64,000 bases of DNA from Vibrio sp. CDRSL-10 TSBA (GCA_039696685.1 CP155566.1:3224001-3288000); one strand, 5' to 3'. Shown: positions 54,089 through 63,516, counted from the stretch's first letter. The notes: a model not told the origin generated them from the sequence alone. Translations and numbers: made by a program.

Positions 54089-54688
54089 ATGCCAAGACGT
54101 CGTCAGCAAAACCCATCACAAAAACAGGCCCCAAGTGGTCAAGTGCGAATCATCAGCGGCCTGTGGCGCGGGAGAAAACTCCCGGTCCATGACGCCGAAG
54201 GCCTGCGTCCGACCACAGACAGGGTCAAAGAAACCCTGTTTAACTGGCTGGCTCAGGACATCCCTCATGCCAAATGTCTCGACCTGTTTGCCGGTTCCGG
54301 CGGACTGGGATTTGAATCTGCCTCACGTCAGGCCGACAAAGTCACCATGCTGGAGATGAACAGCCAGGCATTTGCCCAGCTCAAAACCAATATAGCCAGC
54401 CTGAAAGCGTCCAACATTGAAGCGATTCACACCGACTCACTGGCTTTTCTGCGCCAAAGCGGCCAGGCCTATGATGTGGTGTTTATCGATCCGCCTTTCC
54501 GTCAAGGTTTGTTACAAGAAAGCGTAGCGTTACTAGAGCAAAATGGATGGCTTGCCGACAACGCGATGATTTATATTGAGTGTGAAAAAGAGTTAGCGAT
54601 TGCGGATCTGCCACCCAATTGGGAACTGTACCGGGAAAAAACCGCCGGCCAGGTCTGTTACCGCCTGTTTGAAAGGACGAGTGTATGA
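54089..54688 (+). CDS. rsmD: 16S rRNA (guanine-966-N2)-methyltransferase RsmD
   Basis: RsmD methylates G966 of 16S rRNA. The SAM-binding LDLFAGSGGLGFE, the catalytic VFIDPPF (DPPF) motif and the N-terminal RIISGLWRGRKLPV with LRPTTDRVKETLFNWL are present. The 199 residues are the normal length. It is divergent from ftsY, as in E. coli. Its stop overlaps the next start (ATGA). Confidence 0.95.
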   Translation: MPRRRQQNPSQKQAPSGQVRIISGLWRGRKLPVHDAEGLRPTTDRVKETLFNWLAQDIPHAKCLDLFAGSGGLGFESASRQADKVTMLEMNSQAFAQLKTNIASLKASNIEAIHTDSLAFLRQSGQAYDVVFIDPPFRQGLLQESVALLEQNGWLADNAMIYIECEKELAIADLPPNWELYREKTAGQVCYRLFERTSV

Positions 54689-54951
54689 AAATCTTACTGA
54701 CGCTGGCCAAAATGGCCATCGGCTTTGTCTGGCTGATTCTGCTGATCAACATCGTGATGCCGTTTCCCGGCAAAGCAGCGATTGCGCTGTACATCATGGC
54801 GGCTTTCCTGCTGATGATGCACGGCCTGCAGGCTCTGATCTTTATCGGAGCCTTCGGCGACAAGATCAATATGAGCCGCGGAGAAAAATGGTCAATCCTG
54901 GTGTTTGGCATCTTCGCCCTGCTCGATATTCGCCGCAAACACATGATGTAA
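54685..54951 (+). CDS. yhhL: DUF1145 family membrane protein (YhhL-like)
   Basis: A small 88-residue protein with two or three hydrophobic segments (LAKMAIGFVWLILLINIVMP, ALYIMAAFLLMMHGLQALIF). It overlaps rsmD by 4 bp, the same arrangement as E. coli rsmD-yhhL. Function is unknown. Confidence 0.85.
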   Translation: MKILLTLAKMAIGFVWLILLINIVMPFPGKAAIALYIMAAFLLMMHGLQALIFIGAFGDKINMSRGEKWSILVFGIFALLDIRRKHMM

Positions 54952-54978
54952 AAAAACCGCCGTCAGGCGGTTTTTTTA
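54951..54978. terminator. Bidirectional terminator yhhL / yhgN
   Basis: AAAAAACCGCC-GTCA-GGCGGTTTTTTT between the converging genes. Confidence 0.92.
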
Positions 54979-54981
54979 TGC

Positions 54982-55570
54982 TTACATTTCCATGTAGCTT
55001 TTGATGCCGTTGAGGAACATCTGAGTCGACACCATCACCAGCAGTAACCCCATCAGGCGCTCCACCGCTTTGAGACCGCGCTCGCCCAGCACCCGGTGGA
55101 AGAATCCGTAGAACATCAGAACCAGAAACGTACCCGACCAGGCAATCAGCACCGCGGCAGACAACTCCATCAGCTGATGCGGATACTGGGTCGACAGCAG
55201 CAGCAGCGCCGCAATCACCGACGGACCCGCAATCATAGGGATTGCCATAGGAACAATGAACGGTTTCTTCCCCGGCGGCCAGGCCGGTAATACTGCCTGC
55301 GCTGGGAAAAATCATTTTTATCGCAATGATAAACAGAATCACCCCGCCGGAAATACTCAGCGTTTCCGGTTCGACATGCAGAAAAGTGAGGATGGATTTG
55401 CCGGCAAACAGGAACAGCATCAGAATTACCAACGCAAACAGCAATTCACGAATCAATACAATGCGGCGGCGTTTGGGTTCGAGGTGTTTAAGAATAGACA
55501 AAACAACGGGTAAATTGCCCAGCGGATCCATGATCAAAAACAGCATGGTTGCAGCCGATAGAATCTCCAT
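54982..55570 (-). CDS. yhgN: MarC/YhgN family membrane protein (frameshift at 55264-55266)
   Basis: The protein has six hydrophobic segments and the MarC-family start (LFLIMDPLGNLPVVLSIL). YhgN is an orphan inner-membrane family annotated as NAAT transporters; no firm substrate is known. The frame breaks at GGAAGAAACCG (minus strand). Removing one A restores GEEPFIVPMAIPMIAGPS and about 195 residues, matching E. coli YhgN. Without it the frame reads through to 54866 with an unrelated tail. Confidence 0.88.
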
Positions 55571-55662
55571 AACACCTCAATCAATCGAAAATTTTGCGCA
55601 GTATATCAGCGCCGCTTATCGATTTCGATGCATATCGGGGTCAATATAACCCCGAACCAGGA

Positions 55663-55899
55663 TTAATGCTGACAAATACGCGCCGGATTGAAATGCCACA
55701 CTCCATCGGTCACCAACACTTTTTGCTGCTGCTGAAAAAAGAACAGTAAGCTGTCGAGATCAAAACCACTGCGTTTACAGGTTCGAAACTGAGCCTGGGC
55801 GCCGAATTCGCGTAACGCCGCGGCACGCAATTCCTGTTCGGTCATTGGCTGCTGTTTGATTAACTCCAGAACTTTATGGGCGTGAATATCTGTACTCAT
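55663..55899 (-). CDS. YecH family protein (DUF2492)
   Basis: A 78-residue protein. I chose the ATG (MSTDIHAHKVLELI) at 55899 because AGAGA lies upstream. The pattern HAHKVLELI..FRTCKRSGFDLDSLLFFF..ICQH fits the DUF2492/YecH family, predicted to bind metal through the conserved His and Cys. Function is unknown. It lies alone between yhgN and the YhhN gene. Confidence 0.8.
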   Translation of the reverse strand: MSTDIHAHKVLELIKQQPMTEQELRAAALREFGAQAQFRTCKRSGFDLDSLLFFFQQQQKVLVTDGVWHFNPARICQH

Positions 55900-55967
55900 G
55901 GTGTCTCTCATTGTCATCAGTAAAGCCTTAACTTAACTCGCCCGGCGAGAGATTACTTTGATTTGGC

Positions 55968-56576
55968 TCAGGGCAACAGCAGCACAGAGACGACAATCAG
56001 CGCCTGGGACAGCAGGCAGGTCAACGAAACCAGAGGCTGGCCGCCTGGCAACATCCTGCGATAGGTATTCATGGCCAGTAGCACGGCAGAAGCGGCCATT
56101 GTCAGACTGGCTAACACGCCGACCAGGGAGGCTAAAGTATGGGTAATCAGCCAGATTTGTCCGCCCGCCCAGATCAACTGCAGTAACGTCAGCCCCATCA
56201 GACTGACCGGTACAATTCGTCGCTCCAGTTGCGGCAGAAGCAGAAAGAACCCGACAATCGCTGCCGCGATCAGCAACGCAGGCAGCCACCACACAATTGC
56301 TGCGCTATTCTGCACCCAGAATGCTGCGCTGTAGCACAGCTGAGCGAGCAGAAAAGCAATAAAGCTGGCTCGTGGTTTGGCTGCTATCAGACGCAAACCA
56401 TCGGCCGCCACAGCCGCAGCCAAACCGGTCACGACCCAGGCCAGAGGCGTATTCAACCCTGAATACTGCTCGAGAGTAATCAATAACAGCAAGGTCAGAC
56501 TTAGCATTCTCAGCTGTAAAGCATGCTTTAATTTGTTGTTTTCCAATGCAGAAATACGAATAACCCCCGTTAACAC
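55968..56576 (-). CDS. yhhN: YhhN/TMEM86 family membrane protein (lysoplasmalogenase-like)
   Basis: A 202-residue protein with about seven or eight hydrophobic segments. Position near rsmD-yhhL matches E. coli yhhN. The human relative TMEM86B hydrolyses lysoplasmalogen; whether the bacterial enzyme does is unproven. The usual family Asp-containing motifs are not obvious in this sequence, so the call rests mainly on topology, length and context. The N-terminal 25 residues are polar and the start is uncertain. Confidence 0.6.
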   Translation of the reverse strand: MLTGVIRISALENNKLKHALQLRMLSLTLLLLITLEQYSGLNTPLAWVVTGLAAAVAADGLRLIAAKPRASFIAFLLAQLCYSAAFWVQNSAAIVWWLPALLIAAAIVGFFLLLPQLERRIVPVSLMGLTLLQLIWAGGQIWLITHTLASLVGVLASLTMAASAVLLAMNTYRRMLPGGQPLVSLTCLLSQALIVVSVLLLP

Positions 56577-57346
56577 CCAGCCTCCTGACGCTGCATGCCA
56601 GACCTGATTTTCATTCTGCCGCCAAGTGTAGGCATGTCAGAGTTGATGTCCAGAAGCGAACCACAAAAGTTCGATCTTGATAGCGATTCACATCACGCGG
56701 CCAGCAGGGTAACTCAACCACTAACGGGGAGCTGCCTAGTTATCGTTCAACAACAGCGAGAAAACCGAGCCAGCCACCTCCAGATGATAAAAACATTGTT
56801 TTAAACCTCGAAATAAAACCTATATCAGTAAAACACTCTCAGAAATAAAGAAAAATTCAATAAACATTTAAATAAAAAACAACAAGTTATATTAAAAATT
56901 AAGATTAAAAGCCATTACATCAAATCAGACTGATTTTTTTATCAGTTCAACAACTCGATGACGATGAATTACTGGACAAACCAGAGGTAAATGAGATTAA
57001 CTCTCATCAGATAAAAAATTATTCTTATAAAATGATAATTAGCTAAAAATTGACAAGCACCATACCCCTAACCAGCAAAAACATGACAAAGACATATTAA
57101 CACCCACACCAACCAAAGATTAATAAAAATAAAAACAAACACTTACAACAACAATTGCACAACTAACACCCACATCGATTAATTGATGAGCGCACCAAAA
57201 CAACACATAAAACTCACCATTTATGGGCAGTATTTGCGAACAATATTGGTAATTTTAAGATGTTTATACAAATGGTATTGATCAAGCCGATAAACTAGTG
57301 TTATTCTGATTACACAAGATGAAACAACGGCGAAAGGAGCAGTGTT
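56577..57346. other. 770-bp non-coding spacer, very AT-rich from 56810
   Basis: No frame here has a good start, ribosome-binding site or recognisable domain. From about 56810 to 57300 the sequence is strongly A/T-rich and full of A-tracts, unlike the rest of the window. It includes a small dyad TGAGATTAACTCTCA near 56990. TTGATC (57277-57282) and TATTCT (57301-57306), 18 bp apart, may be the promoter of the small gene that follows. Confidence 0.7.
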
Positions 57347-57427
57347 ATGATTTCTTCATCTCAAAAACAGGGATTAGTAATGATCGCAGTAATCATTGGT
57401 TTGATGACACTGCCGATGATGTACTGA
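57347..57427 (+). CDS. 26-residue putative membrane peptide
   Basis: The ATG at 57347 is preceded by AAAGGAG seven bases upstream and the frame ends at TGA 57425-57427. The peptide has a polar head (MISSSQKQ) and one hydrophobic segment (GLVMIAVIIGLMTLPMMY) that could span the membrane. A strong terminator begins 17 bp after the stop. A sigma-70-like promoter lies about 40 bp upstream. This complete one-gene unit is good evidence for a real small protein. I do not recognise the family. Confidence 0.7.
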   Translation: MISSSQKQGLVMIAVIIGLMTLPMMY

Positions 57428-57443
57428 TCATCTGAACAGAAAC

Positions 57444-57471
57444 AAAAAAGGACGCGAAAGCGTCCTTTTTT
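57444..57471. terminator. Terminator of the small-peptide gene
   Basis: AAAAAAGGACGC-GAAA-GCGTCCTTTTTT, a strong bidirectional hairpin that can also end the leftward 57524-57892 gene. Confidence 0.93.
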
Positions 57472-57523
57472 CATTGTAAAAACAAGCAGTTTGATTGCAA
57501 AAAGCGATATAGCGGATAAGCAT

Positions 57524-57892
57524 TCAGCGCAGATGCTGTGCAAGCTCCTCCCAGTGGATGTAATACACCACCAACGCGGCCAGAGTCATCAGCATCATTA
57601 GCATGAATGCCACTCGCCAGATAAAACGCCCGCTGCGCGGAGTCAGTTCTTTTTCACACTCACGACATACCGCAAGAAATGCTTTGCGATCTTGCAACTG
57701 AAACCCAGCCTCCGCACCAGCTTTGTCCTCCACAGTGGCGACATAACGTAATTTGACAATCACGTCGTGCGGTAAACGTTCTTCACAACTACTGATCAAC
57801 TGATGTAACCCGTCACCATCAGCATGGTATTGCTGACGCAACAGCTCCTCAAGTTTACGAGTACGTACTACAACCTGTTCAACATCGGACAT
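57524..57892 (-). CDS. Hypothetical protein with C-terminal membrane anchor
   Basis: The ATG at 57892 has AGGGAG six bases upstream and gives 122 residues; the frame is open to 57943. About 90 soluble helical residues (DVEQVVVRTRKLEELLRQQY, CEERLPHDVIVKLRYVATVE) precede one hydrophobic segment (WRVAFMLMMLMTLAALVVYY) near the C-terminus, a tail-anchored layout. I do not recognise the family. Confidence 0.7.
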   Translation of the reverse strand: MSDVEQVVVRTRKLEELLRQQYHADGDGLHQLISSCEERLPHDVIVKLRYVATVEDKAGAEAGFQLQDRKAFLAVCRECEKELTPRSGRFIWRVAFMLMMLMTLAALVVYYIHWEELAQHLR

Positions 57893-58050
57893 CAGTAACT
57901 CCCTTACTCCATCGATACCGGCAGGACGTGCTGCGGCTGACAATCCCGTTAAGTTATAGATAAGGCGGCCTTACCCGCACTTCCAGCTTCATCTGCATTC
58001 CTGATAATAAAATGTGACGCCAGGCGTAAAATACCGTCACATTCCACCAT

Positions 58051-59071
58051 TCAGGGCAGTAACCAACGGGTCTTAGCACTGCGTGATAACAGCCAGCTCA
58101 GAGCTAAAGATGCGGCTCCGGCAACCACAACCCACAGCGGGATCACCCAACCCGGATGTCCCTGATGCCAGCCAAATGCCTTCATTGGCCACAAGAAACA
58201 GCGGATGGAGCAGATAGATCCCCAGGCTGTGCTGGCTGATAAAGCCCACCACGCGCTGTGCTGCGTCGGAAATCCGGTCAGCATAAGCCCGGCACAGAAT
58301 AAAGATCATGCTGGCAGCGAGTATGGTATTGAGGGTTTTATACGAGAACCAGCGCCAAATCGTATAAGTCTGATAATGCAGGCTTTCAGAAATCACCGTC
58401 GACACCGTCATATACAAGGCCGCAACACCGAGCACTACAGCCCCAAGCACGACATAACGATTGATCGGCAGCTTTTTATACAGCAGGTAACCGAGTGGCA
58501 GATAGCCACTGTATAACCAGTACTGGTTACTCCATGCGCCATCGAAACCATACAGGAACAGCACTGAGGTAAACATCCAAACAGCGACCAACGCATAAAT
58601 GGCCACATCATCGACTCGCTTCACCAGCCACTGCAACAGCGGAATCAGCAGATAAAGCGGGATGAAATAATAGAAGAAACCCAGATGGTAGTAGGTTTCA
58701 TGCTGCGGGCTGTGCTTTAACACCTCCCAGGCCGTACTGCCATCAAAACCAGTCGCACTCCAGCCCGACAACCAGGCATAGAACAGAGACCAGATCAGAA
58801 AAGGAATCAACACTTTACCTAAACGACGCCGTACATAATAACTAAGGTCAAAAGGTCGGGCATCACTCAGCAACAAAGCGCCGGAGATCAAAATAAACAC
58901 CGGAACAGCCCAGCGAGTCATACCGTTGACACTGATCGCCGTCGCCCACTGTGAAAACGGAATCTCACCCAGTTCAAAGCGATAAGGCGCCAGAACATGA
59001 ATCGCGATTACCGCCGCTGCGGCCACGCAGCGTAATAAATCGAAAAAAATCACTCGTTTGGTCATACGCAA
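58051..59071 (-). CDS. Acyltransferase family 3 membrane protein, WecH-like (frameshift at 58196-58198)
   Basis: The start FFDLLRCVAAAAVIAIHV contains the conserved Arg-His region of O-acyltransferase-3 proteins, and about ten membrane segments follow. SQHSLGIYLLHPLF near the end is the second family signature. E. coli WecH, which O-acetylates enterobacterial common antigen, is of the same size; the substrate here is unknown. The frame breaks at CTGTTTCTTG (minus strand). Removing one T restores HPLFLWPMKAFGW and about 339 residues ending RWLLP. Confidence 0.85.
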
Positions 59072-59290
59072 TGCTCTTCATAAATTAAGCCACCACTATA
59101 AAACGAATGACCCGCCAATTGTAAGCCTGGTGTTGTTTCTCGGTTAAGTGATGAAAAAAGCGCCCGGTCAATAGCCTGTACCTATTGCAACGATGCACAC
59201 AACCGGTTGTCCTTTTCGCCCCCAGCCCGGTAATCTTTTTTCATCGGTGTCACAGACATCCCATGCATTTAACCAGATGAGGTAAGCGTT

Positions 59291-59761
59291 ATGACGACAA
59301 CTCTTATTGGCCTGAATAATACCCAAAGTCAGCAACTGGCGCAGGCACTCAATCACCTGCTGGCCAACTACCAGGTGTTCTACATGAATACCCGCGGTTA
59401 CCACTGGAATATCAAGGGTAAAGAGTTCTTTGAACTGCACGCTAAATTTGAAGAGATTTACAGCGATCTGCAGGTCAAGATCGATGAACTGGCAGAACGG
59501 GTACTGACACTCAGCTCACAGCCGATGCACAGCTTCAGCGACTACCTGGCCGCGAGTGATATTCGCGAACACACCAATGCGACAGATAGTGTCAGCACCA
59601 TGACTGGTCTGGTCGCAGGCTTTACCAGCCTTATCAGCCAGCAACGCCATGTGTTAGCACTGGCTGCGGAAAACGAAGACGAAGGTACAGCGGCACTGAT
59701 GAGTGACTATATCCGCGAACAGGAAAAACTACTCTGGATGCTTAACGCCTGGCTGCAGTGA
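59291..59761 (+). CDS. dps: Dps family ferritin-like DNA-protection protein
   Basis: Dps dodecamers store iron, consume hydrogen peroxide and in some species bind DNA. The ferroxidase ligands lie in YHWNIKGKEFFELHAKFEEIY (split by family numbering into the first His and the Asp/Glu pair) and KIDELAERV. The 156 residues are full length. GAGGTAA precedes the ATG. The N-terminus has no Lys-rich tail, so DNA binding is uncertain. Confidence 0.93.
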   Translation: MTTTLIGLNNTQSQQLAQALNHLLANYQVFYMNTRGYHWNIKGKEFFELHAKFEEIYSDLQVKIDELAERVLTLSSQPMHSFSDYLAASDIREHTNATDSVSTMTGLVAGFTSLISQQRHVLALAAENEDEGTAALMSDYIREQEKLLWMLNAWLQ

Positions 59762-59978
59762 TCGCTTTCGATAACGCACCGGCACCACTCACCGCCTCAG
59801 GCGGGCGGTGATGTGACGATTAAGGCTGGCCACCCTGCTCAAGCCCAAGACACCCAAAGACGGGTAGCCAGCCGCCTGACCTAAGTTTGCGGCCCGTAAA
59901 TCAGGCTTCACCTTTACATTTACCTGCACACTGGTACAGCCTGAATAGCTTTAGGATCATGGTAACCCCAAAGCCCGG

Positions 59979-60474
59979 TTAACGGCTTGTCGCCACCTGC
60001 TCAATGTAGGCGCGCTGCTGCGCACTTGAAAAGGCAGCGGGGCGCAGCGCCTGAATGTCACTGATACACTGTGCCAGAGGCCAACCGCAATCGAGCAAGA
60101 CATGCGCCGCCAGCAGTCCGGTGCGGCCGGAGCCTCCCATACAGTGCAACGCCACTTTATGACCTCGTTTGAGTGCAGCCCGCAGCTGCGCGCTCACCGT
60201 CGGCCAATGCTCAGTAAACAGCACGCCGGGTACACTGTTATCTTCAATCGGTAAATGAATCCAGCCCAGCCCTAAACCTTGCGCAGTCTGACCCAGCGAT
60301 TCGACCTGTTTCGCGGTCATTTCTTCACGGGTTATTGCACTGACGATGACGGTCACCCCATTTTGTTTAAGCTGTTTCAGACTATCTAACAAGGTGACCT
60401 GACGGGTGCCCGGACACGGCATCAGCACCAACGCCGCCTTTTCCACCGCCAGTTTCCCAGAACGGATGGGTCAT
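59979..60474 (-). CDS. Dual-specificity/tyrosine phosphatase-like protein (frameshift at 60453-60455)
   Basis: HCMGGSGRTG is the HCX5R active-site loop of cysteine phosphatases, of the CDKN3/DSP type. The ATG at 60474 follows GGAGGGG. The first residues are out of frame at GGGAAACTGG (minus strand); removing one A gives THPFWELAVEKAALVLMP and 164 residues. It lies downstream of an arsR gene and a small frame that overlaps its start. A role in arsenic or phosphate stress is inferred from that context only. Confidence 0.8.
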
Positions 60475-60551
60475 ACTCGCCCCTCCGCAAACGGCGCCAA
60501 TACGCCATATCCCGGCTGTGCGGCCGGGGTCTTCTTCCCTGTTTGCTTCAT
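60471..60551 (-). CDS. 26-residue leader ORF upstream of the phosphatase
   Basis: The ATG at 60551 has a strong AGGGAGA six bases upstream. The frame encodes MKQTGKKTPAAQ followed by PGYGVLAPFAEGRV and stops at TGA 60471-60473, overlapping the phosphatase ATG by 4 bp (ATGA). It is basic and Pro/Gly-rich, with no membrane segment. It may couple translation of the phosphatase or be a small protein. I do not recognise it. Confidence 0.5.
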   Translation of the reverse strand: MKQTGKKTPAAQPGYGVLAPFAEGRV

Positions 60552-60596
60552 TGTTGTTCTCCCTAACCTGACCAACGACTTATTATTCCAAACTGA

Positions 60597-60932
60597 TTAA
60601 CAGCAAGGACGCTCCGCCATATCCTGCAGCCGTTCACTGTCGCGCACATATTGCTGCTGCAGATTGTCGGCCTGCTGCAGACCGTCAATCACTGTCTGTA
60701 ACCAGGCCGGAACAGCCGGTGACAAACGGTAAAACACCCATTGTCCCTGACGTTCATCGAGCAGAACCCCACTTTGCCGTAACTGAGCCAGATGGCGGGA
60801 AATTTTAGGCTGACTTTCCTGCAGCGCATAAGTCAGTTCACAGACACACAAGCGCTGCTCACGCGCGATCAGCAACAGGCAGCGCAGGCGGGTCTCATCG
60901 GCCAGCAGTTTAAAAAATTGGTGCGGTAGCAT
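60597..60932 (-). CDS. ArsR-family metalloregulator
   Basis: A 111-residue winged-helix repressor. The metal site RLCVCELTYAL (CVC) on the DNA-recognition helix matches arsenite-sensing ArsR, and a Cys pair closes the C-terminus (RPCC). SQPKISRHLAQLRQSGVLL is the recognition helix. The ATG at 60932 has GAGGTG six bases upstream. It probably controls itself, the leader ORF and the phosphatase gene. No arsenite pump or reductase gene is in the window. Confidence 0.88.
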   Translation of the reverse strand: MLPHQFFKLLADETRLRCLLLIAREQRLCVCELTYALQESQPKISRHLAQLRQSGVLLDERQGQWVFYRLSPAVPAWLQTVIDGLQQADNLQQQYVRDSERLQDMAERPCC

Positions 60933-60948
60933 CACTCACCTCAAATAC

Positions 60949-60964
60949 ATGCGAATATCCGCAT
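60949..60964. promoter_or_regulatory. Candidate ArsR operator
   Basis: ATGCG-AATATC-CGCAT is a dyad centred about 25 bp upstream of the arsR start, in a short A/T-rich promoter region. Placement fits autorepression; binding is not shown. Confidence 0.5.
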
Positions 60965-61024
60965 ATCCTAAGTATAAAAAAACACGCGTCAATGCGCGTC
61001 ACCTGCTCATCACAAAAAATTCAT

Positions 61025-62251
61025 TTAATCGAGACGATTGAGAGCATGACTCCATTGCTGTGCTTCACTGTGAGCGGCATTCACTTCATCGAGACTGCAC
61101 CCAAGCTGACGGCAGCAAGCCTCCACCCCCGGCCAGTCCGCCTGTTCAAAGCACTCCTCCAGATTGAGTAATCCGCCCAGCGGACCACTGCGTTCGGCCA
61201 ACGCCAGCTTCATGCTGTCGGCCAGCGGTAAAGCGTCGAGCAGCTCAGGTAACCCGGTATCAAACAAAGCATCAAGCAGAGAAAACAGACCAATTAAAAA
61301 CGCCTGCTCTTTATGCTCACACAATTACCGGCGTGCCGCCATCAACTGGCAAAACTGAGCGCGCTGCAACGCCAGATTGAACAAGGCCTGTGGCTTACTG
61401 GCTGAGATGTAAGAAGCCACCGTCAGGGAGACAAATAATTTAAGCCGCTCCTGACCCAGATAAATCAACGCCTGACGAAAAGAGTGGATCGGTGCCGCCA
61501 GGCGCAGCGATAAACCATTAACAAAGCGCAGCAATTTATAGGACAAGGCCACATCCTGGGCGATGATGCGCTCCACGCGGGCAAAATCAACGTCGCTGCG
61601 GCACACCTCATGGAACAGCTGCATCGCCAGAACCTGCTCCGGGCTGACATAGCGCTGCCTGCTCAACTGCGGCTTGCTGAAAAAGTAGCCCTGAAAAAAG
61701 CTGAAACCGGCGCGCCGGGTCTGTTCAAACTGCTCCTGGGTTTCGACCCGTTCAGCGAGAAAGCGGCGCCGCGAGCCTCCCTGCAGCCGCTGCTCGACCA
61801 TCTGACAGGCTCCCGCCACCCCGAGCGCCATAATATCGAGTTTGACGATATGGATATAAGGCAGAAAACGCTCCCACTCCGGCGCATAGATAAAATCGTC
61901 CAGGGCAATGATATACCCGCGGCCGTTGAGTTCACGAATCGCGGCCAGCAACTCATCATCCGGCACACACGTCTCCAGTACCTCAACCACTATCTGCTCC
62001 TTGGGCAGAGTTAGCGGCAGCCGTCGCAGCAGACTCTTATGGGGAAAGTTAATAAAGCAGCGGCAGCGGGCACTGGACGGGCTGCTCGCGGTGGAGAGAA
62101 AATTTTCCGCGATAAGACGGTAGGTCGCCCGATCCGGGTCAATATGGGTCGGAAACGCGTTATTTTCTCCGTCACGAAACAGCAGTTCAAAGCTCAGAGT
62201 CTGGCGTTTACCATTTAAGATCGGCTGCCTGGCAACAAAAGTACTGTTCAT
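61025..62251 (-). pseudogene. EAL-HDOD domain protein (c-di-GMP type) broken by an in-frame stop
   Basis: The N-terminal EAL-like domain has FELLFRD in place of the EAL triplet, with CFINFPH, ALDDF, VKLD and LAERVE. FFQGYFFSKPQ ends it. A HDOD domain follows. The architecture matches CdgJ/YuxH-type proteins that affect motility and c-di-GMP. A TAA at 61325-61327 stops the frame after LMAARR. The next 99 residues (EHKEQAFLIGLFSLLDALFD) continue in the same frame and complete the HDOD domain. Unlike the frameshifts elsewhere, this is a nonsense codon. ATG 62251 follows GAGG. Confidence 0.8.
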
Positions 62252-62391
62252 CACGGCCTCACCACCCGGCATACGCTTTCTGCTCCGCCCCGGATTGTAT
62301 AGCCATTGCATTTCCTCCCAACTCGCTTATTCTAACCGCAGTAAAACCCTGTTTCCGCCCACCAACCAGAAGATGTAACTGAGCAAGTGTT

Positions 62392-63378
62392 ATGGCCTCA
62401 ACCTATACGCAAGAGTCAAACTTTGAGCATGCAATGCACCACCCTGTCGCTGACTTATGGCAAACACGCAATGAAGGTTATTACCGCTCGTTTGATAAAA
62501 ACCGGCTTTTCTGGTGTTCACTGACTGATCCCGCGCACGATAAAGTTATTGTAGTCGTAAATGGACGCATTGAGTCAGCCTGGAAGTATCAGGAGCTGTT
62601 TTATGATCTGTTTCAGCAGGGTTACGACATTTATGCCTATGATCATCGCGGTCAGGGGCTGTCGGACCGCCTGATTGAAGAACGGGAAATGGGCTTTGTC
62701 GGCGAGTTTAATGACTATGTGCAGGATTTGTCCGGATTAGTGGAAATGTGGGACCTGAGCCGTTACCGGCAGCGTTTTCTGTTGGGGCACTCCATGGGCG
62801 GCGCCGTGGTGACCCGCTATGTCCAGACGCATCCCCATCATGATTTCAGTGCCATGGCACTAAGTGCGCCGATGTTCGGGGTTAGCATGCCGTGGCAACT
62901 GCGCCCGGTCGCCATGCCGCTGACCCAGTTCATGACCGCCTTTTACCGTAAGCCGACTTATGCGCCGGGCTACAGCGCCTACTATGCAAAACCTTTTGAA
63001 ATCAACCCGCTGACCCAAAGTGAAGTGCGCTATCGCTGGTTTCGCGAGCTGTACGAACAAAAACCCGAGCTCAAGCTGGGGGGGCCGAGCACGCGCTGGG
63101 TGTGGCAGGGCCTGATGGCCGCCAAACAGTGCATTCAGCTGACACGGCAGATCCGCATCCCGACCTTAGTATTGCAAGCCGAAGCAGACACCATTGTCAG
63201 CAATGCAGCGCAGGTGCGTTTTATCACCAAACTGGCGCGCACCAATCCGGCCAGCACCATTGAAGTCATCGCCGGAGCCCGGCATGAAGTGCTGTTTGAA
63301 CAAGACCAGTATCGTAATCAGGCTCTCGACGCCATGCTGGCTCATTTTGCCAGTGCCGAACAGGCTGACGCCGGCTGA
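62392..63378 (+). CDS. pldB: Lysophospholipase L2 (alpha/beta hydrolase)
   Basis: PldB hydrolyses lysophospholipids at the inner membrane. The nucleophile elbow LGHSMGG, the acid region LVLQAEADTIV and the C-terminal His in GARHEVLFE form the triad, and YDHRGQGLSDR is the usual early motif. The 328-residue frame is intact. A yigL-type gene follows, as in E. coli pldB-yigL. Confidence 0.93.
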   Translation: MASTYTQESNFEHAMHHPVADLWQTRNEGYYRSFDKNRLFWCSLTDPAHDKVIVVVNGRIESAWKYQELFYDLFQQGYDIYAYDHRGQGLSDRLIEEREMGFVGEFNDYVQDLSGLVEMWDLSRYRQRFLLGHSMGGAVVTRYVQTHPHHDFSAMALSAPMFGVSMPWQLRPVAMPLTQFMTAFYRKPTYAPGYSAYYAKPFEINPLTQSEVRYRWFRELYEQKPELKLGGPSTRWVWQGLMAAKQCIQLTRQIRIPTLVLQAEADTIVSNAAQVRFITKLARTNPASTIEVIAGARHEVLFEQDQYRNQALDAMLAHFASAEQADAG

Positions 63379-63516
63379 GTGACGCCACAGCGGACAAATA
63401 GAGGAAATTTTGTCCGCTGAGTTTTACCCTCTTTTTCCTCTTTCGCATCGCGTAAACTGGACAACCAGAAGCGTGCACCGTCTTCGACCTGTTTCCACTG
63501 TGACCAAGAGAGTTAT

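Noticed and set aside
56595..56804. A 69-codon frame in the spacer after the YhhN gene
   Set aside because: There is no ribosome-binding site and no recognisable domain, and the composition looks non-coding.
59789..59810. CACCGCC..GGCGGTG hairpin after dps as a terminator
   Set aside because: No T-run follows on either strand; it may be only a dyad.
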